NCBI GenBank assembly: GCA_949291545.1
Contig: CASEWB010000007.1
Span: 1 to 64,000 of the forward strand
Reading direction: 5' to 3'
Length of the DNA stretch: 64,000 nucleotides
From: an uncultured bacterium
GTDB lineage: Bacteria > Elusimicrobiota > Elusimicrobia > Elusimicrobiales > Elusimicrobiaceae
Below are positions 18,472 to 28,065 of this stretch, one piece after another (position 1 is the first letter of the stretch; each line of letters begins with the position of its first letter). Under the pieces are notes generated by a model. The model made no database searches, was not told the origin of the DNA, and was given only the letters and a program-made list of their open reading frames with translations. A program made the translations under genes and the position numbers.

Positions 18472-19896
18472 ATGGAAGAAATTATCCCGCAGGAAAAAAC
18501 CGTAAAACCTGCCAAAGAAACCAAGCCGGCCAAAACGGCTTTAGAAGAAACCAAAAACCAGCGGCCTGTCCGCACCATGCGCCCTGCGCCGAAAGCGGCT
18601 TCTCAGCCTGCCCCGCGCCAACCTAACGGTGCCAAACCGATGGACGCCCGCGCACTCAATAAACTGAGTATGCCGGAGCTTACCAAACTGGCCGTTAACT
18701 ATAACCTGGAAGACATTTCCGGCTTGCGCAAACAGGAACTGATTGGCCGCATTATTGCCGTGCAGGCCAAACAAAACGGCTCCGTATACGGCGGCGGCGT
18801 GTTGGAAATTTTGCCCGACGGTTTTGGCTTTTTGCGCTCGGAGGAAAACAATTACCTCGCCGGAGCGGAAGATATTTACGTTTCTCCTTCCCAAATCAAA
18901 CGCTTTGGCTTGCGCAAAGGCGACACGATTGAAGGCCTTATCCGCCCGCCCAAAGACAACGAACGTTTTTTTGCCATGCTGCAAGTGCAAAAAGTGAATG
19001 GCCTGGACTCGGATAAAGTCTACAACCGTCCGTTGTTTGAAAACCTTACCCCGCTGCACCCCAATGAACGCTTTACGCTGGAGCTGGATAAATCCTCGCT
19101 CACGCAGCGCGTGATTGACTTGATCGCGCCTATCGGCAAAGGCCAGCGCGCGCTGATCGTGGCTCCGCCCAAAAGCGGTAAAACCATGATTTTGCAGGCG
19201 ATTGCCCATTCTATTGCCGAAAATTATAAAGACGCCGTTTTGATGGTGTTGTTAATTGACGAACGCCCCGAAGAAGTAACCGATATGAGCCGCAGTGTAA
19301 AGGGCGAAGTGGTGGCCTCTACGTTTGACGAGCCGGCCGACCGCCACGTCCAAGTGGCCGAAATGGTGCTGGAAAAAGCCAAACGCTTGGCCGAGCAAGG
19401 CAAAGACGTGGTGATTTTGCTGGACTCCATCACCCGCTTGGCCCGCGCGTACAACACGGTGGCGCCTTCTTCCGGCCGCGTGCTGACCGGCGGCTTGGAA
19501 GCCACTTCCTTGCAAAAACCTAAACGCTTTTTGGGCGCTGCCCGCAATATAGAAGAAGGCGGCTCGCTGACGATTATTGCCACGGCTATGATTGAAACGG
19601 GCAGCCGTATGGACGAAGTCATTTTCGAAGAGTTCAAAGGCACCGGCAACAGCGAACTGTGCCTGGACCGCAAGCTTTCCGAACGGCGCATTTTCCCGGC
19701 GGTGGACATCAACCGCAGCTCTACCCGCAAGGAAAACCTCCTGCTTAGCGAAGACGAACTGAACAAGGTTTGGATTATGCGCAAAGTGTTGGCGCCCTTA
19801 AGCTCGGTGGACGCTATGACGCTTTTGTTGGAAAAGCTGTCTTCCACCAAGTCGAACAAGGACTTTTTTAAACAAATGGAAGTAAACGCTTTCTAG
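18472..19896 (+). CDS. rho: Transcription termination factor Rho
   Basis: A 474-residue hexameric RNA-DNA helicase. After a Lys/Pro/Ala-rich N-terminal extension of about 60 residues come the Rho N helix domain ([18 protein letters not shown]), the cold-shock-like RNA-binding domain ([15 protein letters not shown]), Walker [19 protein letters not shown], Walker [17 protein letters not shown] and the Q/R-loop region. All catalytic parts are present. AAGGAG precedes the ATG. The basic extension recalls the tails of the sigma factor and of L31 nearby. Confidence 0.97.
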   Translation: MEEIIPQEKTVKPAKETKPAKTALEETKNQRPVRTMRPAPKAASQPAPRQPNGAKPMDARALNKLSMPELTKLAVNYNLEDISGLRKQELIGRIIAVQAKQNGSVYGGGVLEILPDGFGFLRSEENNYLAGAEDIYVSPSQIKRFGLRKGDTIEGLIRPPKDNERFFAMLQVQKVNGLDSDKVYNRPLFENLTPLHPNERFTLELDKSSLTQRVIDLIAPIGKGQRALIVAPPKSGKTMILQAIAHSIAENYKDAVLMVLLIDERPEEVTDMSRSVKGEVVASTFDEPADRHVQVAEMVLEKAKRLAEQGKDVVILLDSITRLARAYNTVAPSSGRVLTGGLEATSLQKPKRFLGAARNIEEGGSLTIIATAMIETGSRMDEVIFEEFKGTGNSELCLDRKLSERRIFPAVDINRSSTRKENLLLSEDELNKVWIMRKVLAPLSSVDAMTLLLEKLSSTKSNKDFFKQMEVNAF

Positions 19897-19939
19897 CTTA
19901 GGCGGGGAAAGAAATTGATTTCCCAAAACCCGCAATATA

Positions 19940-19948
19940 TGGTAAAAT
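19940..19948 (+). promoter_or_regulatory. Extended -10 promoter of rpmE
   Basis: TGG-TAAAAT lies 30 nt upstream of the rpmE ATG, leaving a short leader that contains AAAGGAAG. Confidence 0.5.
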
Positions 19949-19978
19949 AAAATATAAGATTTTCAAAGGAAGACTAAA

Positions 19979-20323
19979 ATGAAAGAAAAAATACACCCTA
20001 CTTACGAATTCGTAGAAGCCGTCTGCGCGTGCGGTAATAAATTTATGACCCGCTCCACGGCCAAAACTTTAAAGCTCGACATTTGCTCCGCCTGCCACCC
20101 CTTCTTTACCGGCAAACAAAAATTACTGGACACCGAAGGTATGGTGGAAAAATTCAACAAACGCTTTGCTAAGACCGAAGGCAAAACCATGGTCCGCAAA
20201 CCGAAAACCGAAGTAAAAGCCAAGGCTAAATTGGTCAAAAAACCGGTTGTCGCCAAAAAAGCGGCAGTAAAAAAACCGGCCAAAAAAGCCGCGGCCAAAA
20301 AAACCGAAGCGGAAGCCAAATAG
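19979..20323 (+). CDS. rpmE: 50S ribosomal protein L31 with a basic C-terminal extension
   Basis: A 114-residue protein. Residues 1-65 are a zinc-type L31, with CACGNKF and [10 protein letters not shown] providing the metal cysteines. Normal L31 ends near residue 70; here a further tail of about 45 residues follows, almost only Lys, Ala, Val and Pro, of the histone-H1/AlgP kind. The tail may bind rRNA or DNA; its role is unknown. It has its own promoter and SD, and a strong terminator separates it from prfA. Confidence 0.93.
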   Translation: MKEKIHPTYEFVEAVCACGNKFMTRSTAKTLKLDICSACHPFFTGKQKLLDTEGMVEKFNKRFAKTEGKTMVRKPKTEVKAKAKLVKKPVVAKKAAVKKPAKKAAAKKTEAEAK

Positions 20324-20336
20324 CAGCCGTTTTACC

Positions 20337-20376
20337 AAAGAGCAGACTGTCCGAAAGGGGGTCTGCTCTTTTTCTT
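20337..20376 (+). terminator. Terminator of rpmE
   Basis: AAAGAGCAGAC (20337-20347) pairs with GTCTGCTCTTT (20361-20371), followed by more T. Confidence 0.85.
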
Positions 20377-20407
20377 TGTAGACAAAATTTTGCAGTAAGG
20401 ACGTTTT

Positions 20408-21466
20408 ATGGACACTTCTAAATATGTAGCCGAATACAAACAATTGGAAGAAGAACTTTCTTCCGGCAATTTATCCAGCCAGGAACTCGCCCAAAAAGCC
20501 AAACGCCATGCGTTTTTAAAACCGATTATTGATAAGGAAATGGAAATCAACGCTACGGAAAAGGCCATCGCCGACGACCGTGCCATGATTGAAGCCGGCG
20601 AGGACAAGGAACTTGTCAAAATGGCGGCGGACGAACTGGCGGAACTGGAAGCCAAACTGCCCCAACTGCAAAAAGAACTGCGTATTTTGGTTATTCCGCC
20701 TGATCCAAACGATTCCAAAAACATCTACCTGGAAATCCGCCCCGGCGCAGGGGGGGACGAATCGGCCCTGTTTGCGGCGGAACTTTTGCGTGTGTACCAG
20801 CATTTTGCCCAAACCAAAGGCTGGACCACCGAAATTTTGGAATATACGCCCACCGGCTTAAAAGGCTGCAAATACGTCAGTATGTTCATTAAAGGCGATG
20901 GGGCCTACTCGTGGCTTCGCAACGAGGCAGGCACGCACCGCGTGCAGCGCGTACCGGATACCGAAACCGCCGGCCGCGTGCATACCTCTACTGTAACCGT
21001 AGCCATTATGCCCGAAGCCGAAGAAATTGACATTGAAATCCGCCCCGAAGATTTGGAAATGGAAACCTGCCGTTCCGGCGGCGCGGGCGGCCAAAACGTA
21101 AACAAGGTGGAAACGGCCGTGCGCATTATCCATAAACCCACCGGCATTGTTGTTTCCTGCCGCGAAGAACGCCACCAGGGCAAAAACCGCGAAAAAGCGA
21201 TGGCTATGCTGCGCGCCAAACTGTACCAGATTGAAGAAGAAAAGCGCAATAAAGAAATTTACGACGAACGCAAAGCGCAGGTGGGCACGGGGGACCGGTC
21301 GGAAAAAATCCGCACCTACAACTTTCCGCAAAGCCGTGTGACCGACCACCGCACCGATAAGTCGTATCATAACTTAATGGAAATTATGGAAGGCAACATC
21401 GAGCCTATCTTGGAAGATTTGCGTGCCTACCGTGTGGAGCAAAAACTAAAAAACCTGCAAATCTAA
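20408..21466 (+). CDS. prfA: Peptide chain release factor 1
   Basis: A 352-residue class I release factor for UAA and UAG. It has the GGQ loop ([11 protein letters not shown]) and the codon-recognition site [13 protein letters not shown], where P-x-T (here PDT, more often PAT) marks RF1 rather than RF2 (SPF). Length is normal. TAAGGA precedes the ATG. It heads the group prfA-GT9-prmC-murA-folC; prmC in that group methylates the GGQ glutamine of this protein. Confidence 0.96.
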   Translation: MDTSKYVAEYKQLEEELSSGNLSSQELAQKAKRHAFLKPIIDKEMEINATEKAIADDRAMIEAGEDKELVKMAADELAELEAKLPQLQKELRILVIPPDPNDSKNIYLEIRPGAGGDESALFAAELLRVYQHFAQTKGWTTEILEYTPTGLKGCKYVSMFIKGDGAYSWLRNEAGTHRVQRVPDTETAGRVHTSTVTVAIMPEAEEIDIEIRPEDLEMETCRSGGAGGQNVNKVETAVRIIHKPTGIVVSCREERHQGKNREKAMAMLRAKLYQIEEEKRNKEIYDERKAQVGTGDRSEKIRTYNFPQSRVTDHRTDKSYHNLMEIMEGNIEPILEDLRAYRVEQKLKNLQI

Positions 21467-21468
21467 CC

Positions 21469-22437
21469 ATGCAACAGTTACCTGCGGTACAAGAACTTAA
21501 AAATATCCTCGTTGTGCGGGGGGAAGGTTCGCTGGGGGACGCGGTATTATCCTCTGTTTGTTACCGTGCGTTAAAAAAATCCAATCCGCATTTGCGTATT
21601 ACCGTCGTGGCGTTTGCCTCGGCGGTAACTTATTTGCAGGCGCTCCCAACGGTGGACGAAGTATACCGCCTGCCCATTACAAATGTGCTCCGTCCCAACC
21701 AGCGCTGGCCTAGCCTGTTGTGGCACGCTTTTAAATTGCGCCGCCGCCGGTTTGATTTGGTGATGGATTCTTCTTGTAAAGATTTTTACAACTGGCGTTT
21801 ATTTAAATGGATTATCGGTTCGGACCGGGTGTTTGATCCGCTCACCCGCCCCGGCGATTTTACGCCCAATGTGCACGCCAGCCAGCGTGAAAAAGAAATG
21901 GCCTGCCGCCTGGGCGCTCAGGACGCGGACGATTCGTACGATTTGCCTATCCTCCCGCCCGCCCAAGCCAAATGGAATGCTTTTGCTAAACGCCATTTGT
22001 CTGGCGAATATATTTTGCTTAATCCATTTGGTTCCGTGCAGGAGCGCTGTTTGAATAAAGAAGCTTTCCAGGCCGTGCTAAGGGCGCTTGGGGCTTATGG
22101 CATTGCCTGCCCGGTGGTAGTGCCGTTTGTGCCTGCCCGCCGCACCCAGGCGGAAGCCTTGTGGGCCGGCGCTTCCTACCCGGTTATTGGTTACGAAACG
22201 ACGTCCCTTTTTGACTTATTTGCCGCGGTGCAATCGGCGCGCCTGGTGCTTACGCCGGACACGGCGGCTGTGCATATTGCAGCCGGCTTCCGGCGCAAAA
22301 CCATTGCGTTTTACAATAACTATACGGTGTATTACGGGCCGAATAATCCGTTGGCGGTGCCGGTTTTTACCGCGCGCGAAACCGTCAGCCGGTTTAACAG
22401 GCAGGACGTGTCGGCCGCTTTAAGGAAACTATGGTAA
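21469..22437 (+). CDS. Glycosyltransferase family 9 (heptosyltransferase-like)
   Basis: A 322-residue GT-B enzyme related to ADP-heptose:LPS heptosyltransferases. The N domain has VVRGEGSLGDAVLSSV and the C domain LTPDTAAVHIAAGF, the usual donor-site motif. It probably adds a core sugar to lipopolysaccharide at the inner membrane; the donor cannot be fixed. It starts 2 bp after prfA and its stop lies inside the first codons of prmC (7-bp overlap), so it is firmly part of the release-factor operon, an unusual insertion between prfA and prmC. Confidence 0.8.
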   Translation: MQQLPAVQELKNILVVRGEGSLGDAVLSSVCYRALKKSNPHLRITVVAFASAVTYLQALPTVDEVYRLPITNVLRPNQRWPSLLWHAFKLRRRRFDLVMDSSCKDFYNWRLFKWIIGSDRVFDPLTRPGDFTPNVHASQREKEMACRLGAQDADDSYDLPILPPAQAKWNAFAKRHLSGEYILLNPFGSVQERCLNKEAFQAVLRALGAYGIACPVVVPFVPARRTQAEALWAGASYPVIGYETTSLFDLFAAVQSARLVLTPDTAAVHIAAGFRRKTIAFYNNYTVYYGPNNPLAVPVFTARETVSRFNRQDVSAALRKLW

Positions 22438-23279
22438 AAAATAATTCGGTTCAGCAAGTGTTGGCGGCGGCGCAAAAACGGCTGGAAGCTGCCGGTTCCG
22501 ACGAGCCCGAAGCCAATGCACAGTGGCTTTTGGCGTATGCCTTGGGGGTAAGCCGTACTTGGGTGTTGGCAAACGGGGGGGAGGACGTTCCGGCGGAAAA
22601 ATACGAAGTTTTCCTCCGTATGTTAGCCCGCAAAGAAGAAGGCGCCCCCCTTTCGCACATTGTAGGCACGCAGCCGTTTTGCGGGTTGGATATCCGCGTA
22701 ACGCCCGATGTGTTGACCCCGCGCCCGGAAACCGAAGAACTGGTGGCGCTCGCCGCGTCGGCGTTTGACCGCCGCGGAAAGTACGAATTTTTGGATATGT
22801 GCACTGGCAGCGGCTGTATTGCGGTGGCGCTGGCGCATCAATTTCCTAATGCGGTGGTGCTGGCGGCAGACAAGTCCGAAGCGGCTTTAAAGGTAGCGCA
22901 GGAAAATGTCCACGCATACCGGTTGGAAAATCGTATCCAACTTTTGCAAAGTGACATTTGGGAAAACGTAATGGGAACGTTTGACTTAATTATTTCCAAC
23001 CCGCCTTATATTCCCACGGCCGATTTGGCCGGCCTCACGCGCGAAGTACAGCACGAACCCCGCTTGGCGCTGGACGGCGGGGAAGACGGATACGCCGTTA
23101 CCCGCCCGCTGTGTGCGGCGGCAGACGGCTATTTAAAGCCGGGCGGACTGCTGGCGCTGGAATTATGCAAAGGGCAGCCTTGGCCGCTGGCCCGGGGCCT
23201 GGCGGAAATTGGGTGGAAGGCTGAAGTAAAAAAAGATATATTTAACATAGAACGGTTTGTATTGGCCCGGAAAGATTGA
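22431..23279 (+). CDS. prmC: Release factor glutamine-N5 methyltransferase
   Basis: A 282-residue SAM-dependent enzyme that methylates the GGQ glutamine of RF1 and RF2. The SAM site DMCTGSGCIAVALA and the catalytic NPPY motif (SNPPYIPTADL) are present, as is PRPETEELV ahead of them. Its substrate gene prfA lies one gene upstream. Confidence 0.95.
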   Translation: MVKNNSVQQVLAAAQKRLEAAGSDEPEANAQWLLAYALGVSRTWVLANGGEDVPAEKYEVFLRMLARKEEGAPLSHIVGTQPFCGLDIRVTPDVLTPRPETEELVALAASAFDRRGKYEFLDMCTGSGCIAVALAHQFPNAVVLAADKSEAALKVAQENVHAYRLENRIQLLQSDIWENVMGTFDLIISNPPYIPTADLAGLTREVQHEPRLALDGGEDGYAVTRPLCAAADGYLKPGGLLALELCKGQPWPLARGLAEIGWKAEVKKDIFNIERFVLARKD

Positions 23280-23302
23280 TTTTTTATTTTAGGAGCATTG
23301 TT

Positions 23303-24568
23303 ATGGACAGATTTATTATTCACGGCGGAAAAAAATTGAACGGTACGGTTCACATCAGCGGCAGCAAAAATGCCGCCTTGCCCATTTTGGTAGCTACTTT
23401 ATTGACGGACGAACCGTGCGTGTTGCACCGCGTGCCTAATTTGCGCGATGTACGCACCACGCTTAAAATTTTGGAATATTTGGGCAAAAAAGTGGAATAT
23501 AAGGATAACACCGTCACCATCACCGCCGACGGAGTGTTGAAAAATAATCTGCCTTATGAATTGGTTAAACAAATGCGCGCCAGTTTTTGGGTGGCAGGGC
23601 CGCTTTTGGCGCGTTTTAAAACGGCCGAAATTCCGCTGCCCGGCGGGTGCGCTATTGGCGTGCGCCCGGTGGACATTCATTTAAAAGGATTTGAAAAACT
23701 CGGCGCTCAGTGCGAAACGAAGGCCGGCAACGTCATTATCCACGCGCAAGAATTAGTGCCGGCTAAAATTGTGCTGCGCTTTCCCAGTGTGGGGGCGACG
23801 CAGAACCTGTTGATGTGCGCGTGCCTGATTCCCGGCGAAACCGTGCTGGAAAACGTGGCCAAAGAACCGGAAGTGGACGACGTAATTGCTTTCTTGCAAA
23901 AAATGGGGGCGGATATCCGCGTGGGCGATAAAGGGCAAATTATCGTGCACGGCAAAACTTCGCTGCACGGCGCGGCGCACACGGTAGTGGCCGACCGCAT
24001 TGAAACAGGGTCCTACATTTTGGCCGCCTGCGCCACCCGCGGGGACGTAACCGTCACCGGGTGCGTGCCGGAACATAATTCCATTTTGTTGGAAGATTTG
24101 CAGGAAGCCGGCTTTACCTTGGACGTAACGCAGGACTCGGTGCGCGTGCACGCCTACGAAGGCGCCATTAAACCCGTGCGCGTGCGCACAGCGCCTTACC
24201 CGGGTTTTGCAACCGATTTGCAGGCCCCGTGGATGACGCTGATGACTTTGTGCGAGGGCACGGCGGAAGTGGACGAAGATATTTTTGAAAACCGCTTTAT
24301 GCACGCGCCCGAGCTCGTGCGTATGGGGGCTAATATCGTAACCGAAAAAAGCGTGGCGCGTGTGACGGGCGTAAAAGAACTGTCTGCCGCGCATGTGCAG
24401 GCTTCCGATTTGCGCGGCGGTATGGCGCTTGTGATTGCCGGCCTGTGCGCCAAAGGCGAAACCGAAGTAGAACGCGTGTATCACATTGACCGCGGGTATG
24501 AAAATTTGGAACAAAAACTGACCGCTCTGGGTGCGGATATCCGTCGGTATAACCCCGAAAAACAATGA
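23303..24568 (+). CDS. murA: UDP-N-acetylglucosamine 1-carboxyvinyltransferase
   Basis: A 421-residue EPSP-synthase-fold enzyme for the first step of peptidoglycan precursor synthesis. The catalytic Cys loop is intact (PGGCAIGVRPVDIHL), so it should be fosfomycin-sensitive. Substrate motifs SGSKNAALPI and GDVTVTGC are present. I chose the ATG at 23303 because AGGAG precedes it by 7 nt; an in-frame ATG at 23276 would overlap prmC. The stop overlaps folC by 4 bases. Confidence 0.96.
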   Translation: MDRFIIHGGKKLNGTVHISGSKNAALPILVATLLTDEPCVLHRVPNLRDVRTTLKILEYLGKKVEYKDNTVTITADGVLKNNLPYELVKQMRASFWVAGPLLARFKTAEIPLPGGCAIGVRPVDIHLKGFEKLGAQCETKAGNVIIHAQELVPAKIVLRFPSVGATQNLLMCACLIPGETVLENVAKEPEVDDVIAFLQKMGADIRVGDKGQIIVHGKTSLHGAAHTVVADRIETGSYILAACATRGDVTVTGCVPEHNSILLEDLQEAGFTLDVTQDSVRVHAYEGAIKPVRVRTAPYPGFATDLQAPWMTLMTLCEGTAEVDEDIFENRFMHAPELVRMGANIVTEKSVARVTGVKELSAAHVQASDLRGGMALVIAGLCAKGETEVERVYHIDRGYENLEQKLTALGADIRRYNPEKQ

Positions 24569-25800
24569 GTTTTGACATCGTATTTAATTACATTTTAAAA
24601 CGTTCCGGCATTGGCTGTGGTGCCGGCCCGGACGGCTTCCGTGAACTGCTGGCGCGGTTGGGAAACCCACAGGACCAATACAAAATTATTCATGTAGCCG
24701 GCACCAACGGAAAAGGCTCTGTCTGTACATTAATGGCGCGCATACTGACGTGCGCCGGATACAAAACGGGGCTGTTTGTGTCGCCGCATTTGGTGTCTCC
24801 CACCGAACGAATTCAGATTGACGGAAAATCTATTTCCAAACAACAGTTTTCCCAAGCAGTGCTGGACGTGTTTCAAGAAGAAGAGGAAGAACTGAATTTT
24901 TTTGAAATTCTCACCGCTGCCGCTTTGGTGTATTTTGCCCGCCAAAAAGTACAGTACGCCGTGTTAGAAACCGGCTTGGGCGGCCGCAAGGACCCCACCA
25001 ACGCCTGCACCCCTGTACTCAGCTTGATTACGTCCATCGGTTTGGACCATATGCAGTATCTGGGCTCCAGCCTGACGCAAATCGCGCGGGAAAAAGCCGG
25101 CATTATTAAGCCGGGCGTTCCGGTAATCAGCGGGACGGTGAACCCCGCCGCGCGCGACGTCATTCGCCAAACGGCCAAAAAGCAGCAGGCCCCTTTGCGT
25201 TTTGTAGGGGAGGGGGAACCTTTTTTTGAATATGCTTACGATTTCGTAAACAATCAAACCGTTTTGCATACGCGCGACGGAGGGGAATTTGTATTGCACG
25301 CGCTGGGCCGGCGGCAAACCATCAATGCGTGTGTGGCCTATCAGGCGGCACGCCAGCTGGGCCTGCCCGAAAGTGCCGTAGAAAAAGCGTTTGAAACTGT
25401 TTCCCTCCCTGGCCGGTTTGAAGTGGCCCGCGTGGGGAAACATACGTTTGTTTTGGACGGCGCCCACAACCCGCAGGCGGTGGAACTGCTGATGGAGTTT
25501 TGGGAGAAAACGCCTTTTGCGCAAGACACCACACTGTTGTGCGGGTTTATGCGGGATAAGGATTATAAAAAAATGCTGGCGCTTTTGTGCCCGCATTTTG
25601 AGCGGATTATTTTAACGGTTCCTCCCTCGTCCCGCGGGGCAACGGAGGACGATTTGCACGGCGCACTGCCCAAAAAAGCAAATATTACCTTTGAGCCCGA
25701 TTGGAAAAAAGCCCTTTTGCTGGCTAAAAAATCGCCGCGCGTATTGTGCACAGGCTCGTTTTATTTGGTGGGGGCGGTGCGCGGAAAATTGCGTTTGTAA
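24565..25800 (+). CDS. folC: Folylpolyglutamate synthase / dihydrofolate synthase
   Basis: A 411-residue Mur-ligase-family enzyme that adds glutamate to folates. It has the ATP loop AGTNGKGSVCTL, the SPHLVSPTERIQID segment, and the C-terminal ligase domain with LDGAHNPQA. Length is normal. It is coupled to murA by an ATGA overlap and is the last gene of the run; no strong terminator follows. Confidence 0.94.
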   Translation: MSFDIVFNYILKRSGIGCGAGPDGFRELLARLGNPQDQYKIIHVAGTNGKGSVCTLMARILTCAGYKTGLFVSPHLVSPTERIQIDGKSISKQQFSQAVLDVFQEEEEELNFFEILTAAALVYFARQKVQYAVLETGLGGRKDPTNACTPVLSLITSIGLDHMQYLGSSLTQIAREKAGIIKPGVPVISGTVNPAARDVIRQTAKKQQAPLRFVGEGEPFFEYAYDFVNNQTVLHTRDGGEFVLHALGRRQTINACVAYQAARQLGLPESAVEKAFETVSLPGRFEVARVGKHTFVLDGAHNPQAVELLMEFWEKTPFAQDTTLLCGFMRDKDYKKMLALLCPHFERIILTVPPSSRGATEDDLHGALPKKANITFEPDWKKALLLAKKSPRVLCTGSFYLVGAVRGKLRL

Positions 25801-25829
25801 ATACGGCGCTTTTCCGTCAGAAAACGGGG

Positions 25830-25860
25830 TTGACAGTAACGGGGCGATTGTGGTTAAATT
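25830..25860 (+). promoter_or_regulatory. Promoter of the coiled-coil gene
   Basis: TTGACA at 25830-25835 with TAAATT at 25855-25860 (19-bp spacer; TTAAAT gives 18). Confidence 0.55.
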
Positions 25861-25892
25861 AAATGTAAGCATCTTGAGGACGGGGAACAGCC

Positions 25893-28007
25893 ATGGCGTT
25901 AGATAACAATCAATTTGATGGACACGGGGATATAGCCCAATTTTTGGAAAAATTTAAAGAACAGTCTTTTTCGGAAAATAATACTTCCGACAAGGCCTAT
26001 TCTCCCCGTGAAGGCACCGTCCCTGCAAAATCTTCCCAATACGAACGTTCCTTAGAAAAGTTGGAACAGAAAATTTTGGAATTGGAAGAACGCTTTGAAG
26101 CCTCTTCCAGCCAAAACCAAATGATCCTTTCCGAGCTGGCCCGCACGCGCGAGGCTATGGAACGCCAAAAAGATAAAGACGCTTTCTTGGAGCATTTATC
26201 CCGCACCATTGCCAACTTAAAAGCCAGTGTGGAAAACCTTTCCCGCGCGCAGCAAGCTTATCGGGAGCCCGATGTACAGCGCAGTTTCGACCCGGTTCCG
26301 TCGGCTTTTAAAGCCAATGCCTCGGAACATACGGCAATTTATCATTATCAGGCAGGGGCGTCTTCTTTTGCCCAGCCTGACCGGGAAGAAAAAGAACGCA
26401 TTATCACCAGCTTGCGCCAGAAAGCTTCTCAGCTTAAAGCCGTCAACAGTGCGTTGGACCGCGAAATTAAAAAAGTGCAGCAGGAAAAAATGGAAGCGCT
26501 TAAAAAATCCGCCGAACAGGCAAAAGAAATCCTGTCTTTGCGCGACCAACTGACTGCCGCCGAAGAACGCTTTAAATCCTTTAACTTTGAAGGCCGCATT
26601 ATTTCCATTAAGCAGGAATACCAGCAGAAAGTTTCCAGCCTGGAAAGCCAACTGCAGGAAATTTCGGATACTTGTATGAAACAAGTGGAGGAAATTGAAT
26701 CCCTCAAGGCTGAAAATTTAAAACTGCACAAAGCGGCCGCCGAAAAAGAAGAAGCCCTTTTCCGCTTGGAAGCCAAAGAACGCGAATTGCTTGCTTTGAA
26801 GGCGGAAATGGCCTCCCTGCAGGACAGCCACACCAAAGACGCCAAAAAACAATTGGCGGAATTTTCGCAGCGGCTGCACACTTTGGAAGGCGAACGCGAC
26901 GGCTTGGCGGTAGAGCTGGAACAGGCCCAAGCTTCGTTGGACGCGGTACGCCAAGAAAAAGAAATGCTGGAGAAAAATTTTAAAGAATTGCTGGAAAAAA
27001 TTAACAATAACGACGTGGTTATTGAGCAGCTTAAGCGCAAAATTGAAGTACTCGGCCAGCAAAATAGCGAACTTACCCAGCATAATGCGGTGCTGCAAAC
27101 CGCTAACGACGCCCTTTCGCGCGAAAAGGCGGAACTGGCGGCCCATACGGAACATTTAACACAGCAAAACAGTGCGCTTTCTGCCCGTGCGGAAACATTA
27201 TCGCAGGAGAAAGAAAACCTCTCCGTCCAAGCCGCTTATTTAAGCCACGAAAAAGCAGAACTTTCGGCCCATTCGGAAAGCTTGGCCCGGGAAAAGGAAG
27301 AATGGCTCTCCCGCGCGGAAGATTTAGCCCGCGAAAAAGAAGAACTTTCTGCCAAAGCGGAACATTTGGCTTTGGAAAAAGAAGAAATTTCCGCCCGTGC
27401 TGAACATCTGGCGCGGGAAAAGGAATTTTTGGACCAAAAAGCCCGCCAGTTAGGCACAGAAAAAGACGCTTTATCCAAAAATGTAGATGCCCTGCATACG
27501 GAAAAAGAAGCTTTGGAACGGGAAAAAGCCGCGCTGTCTGAACAAAGCCGTGAATTGCAGCAGCGCACCGTTCAGTTGGAAAGCGAAACAAAAGCGCTTG
27601 CCAAAGAAAACCAACAGCTTCGCAACCAAAGCGCGGCCCTGCTGGCCGCTCGCTTAGTGCAGGAAAAGGAACGCGCCGCCAAGGAACAAACGCTGCATAA
27701 AGCGGCGGCTGTTCCGGCTAAGCCGCACAAACCGGCGGTTTTGCCGCCTGCTCCGGTGCCGCCCAAAACCCAACAGCCGGCAGTTCCTGCCTCCGCTTTT
27801 GTGGACGGGCCGACGGCGGGGGATAAACCGGTGGAAGTAAAAAAGCCGGCCAACGCCAAAGTAATGACCGAAGCCGACTTGCCTGAAATTAAAGTGGCCG
27901 ATCCCGTCCCACAGCCTGAACCGCTATTTGACGGGGAAGACTTCTTGGAAAAAACAGACAGTTTTATCGGGCGAATGAAATGGTCCATCTTCCGGGAAGA
28001 TAAATAA
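25893..28007 (+). CDS. Long coiled-coil protein with ten tandem 14-residue repeats
   Basis: A 704-residue cytoplasmic protein with no signal peptide or membrane segment. Residues about 45-120 and 165-640 are Glu/Lys/Gln/Ala-rich coiled coil. From about residue 402 to 541 the coil is exactly periodic: ten copies of 14 residues with consensus x-x-A-E-x-L-x-R-E-K-E-E-L-S (for example ARAEHLAREKEFLD). The last about 90 residues are Pro/Ala-rich, then acidic. I recognise no family; the build suggests a scaffold or filament-forming protein, perhaps in cell shape or division, which is inference. It has its own promoter and terminator. The start ATG has GGGG 7 nt upstream. Confidence 0.8.
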   Translation: MALDNNQFDGHGDIAQFLEKFKEQSFSENNTSDKAYSPREGTVPAKSSQYERSLEKLEQKILELEERFEASSSQNQMILSELARTREAMERQKDKDAFLEHLSRTIANLKASVENLSRAQQAYREPDVQRSFDPVPSAFKANASEHTAIYHYQAGASSFAQPDREEKERIITSLRQKASQLKAVNSALDREIKKVQQEKMEALKKSAEQAKEILSLRDQLTAAEERFKSFNFEGRIISIKQEYQQKVSSLESQLQEISDTCMKQVEEIESLKAENLKLHKAAAEKEEALFRLEAKERELLALKAEMASLQDSHTKDAKKQLAEFSQRLHTLEGERDGLAVELEQAQASLDAVRQEKEMLEKNFKELLEKINNNDVVIEQLKRKIEVLGQQNSELTQHNAVLQTANDALSREKAELAAHTEHLTQQNSALSARAETLSQEKENLSVQAAYLSHEKAELSAHSESLAREKEEWLSRAEDLAREKEELSAKAEHLALEKEEISARAEHLAREKEFLDQKARQLGTEKDALSKNVDALHTEKEALEREKAALSEQSRELQQRTVQLESETKALAKENQQLRNQSAALLAARLVQEKERAAKEQTLHKAAAVPAKPHKPAVLPPAPVPPKTQQPAVPASAFVDGPTAGDKPVEVKKPANAKVMTEADLPEIKVADPVPQPEPLFDGEDFLEKTDSFIGRMKWSIFREDK

Positions 28008-28017
28008 AATTTATTTG

Positions 28018-28044
28018 GGCCTGATGATTTTCATCAGGCCTTTT
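28018..28044 (+). terminator. Terminator of the coiled-coil gene
   Basis: A perfect 10-bp stem GGCCTGATGA / TCATCAGGCC with a TTT loop and a T4 tail. Confidence 0.85.
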
Positions 28045-28065
28045 AAACAGAAGGAATAAAAATCT

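Noticed and set aside
19897-19930. Hairpin GGGAAA/TTTCCC after rho
   Set aside because: A short stem without a T run; not enough to call a terminator.
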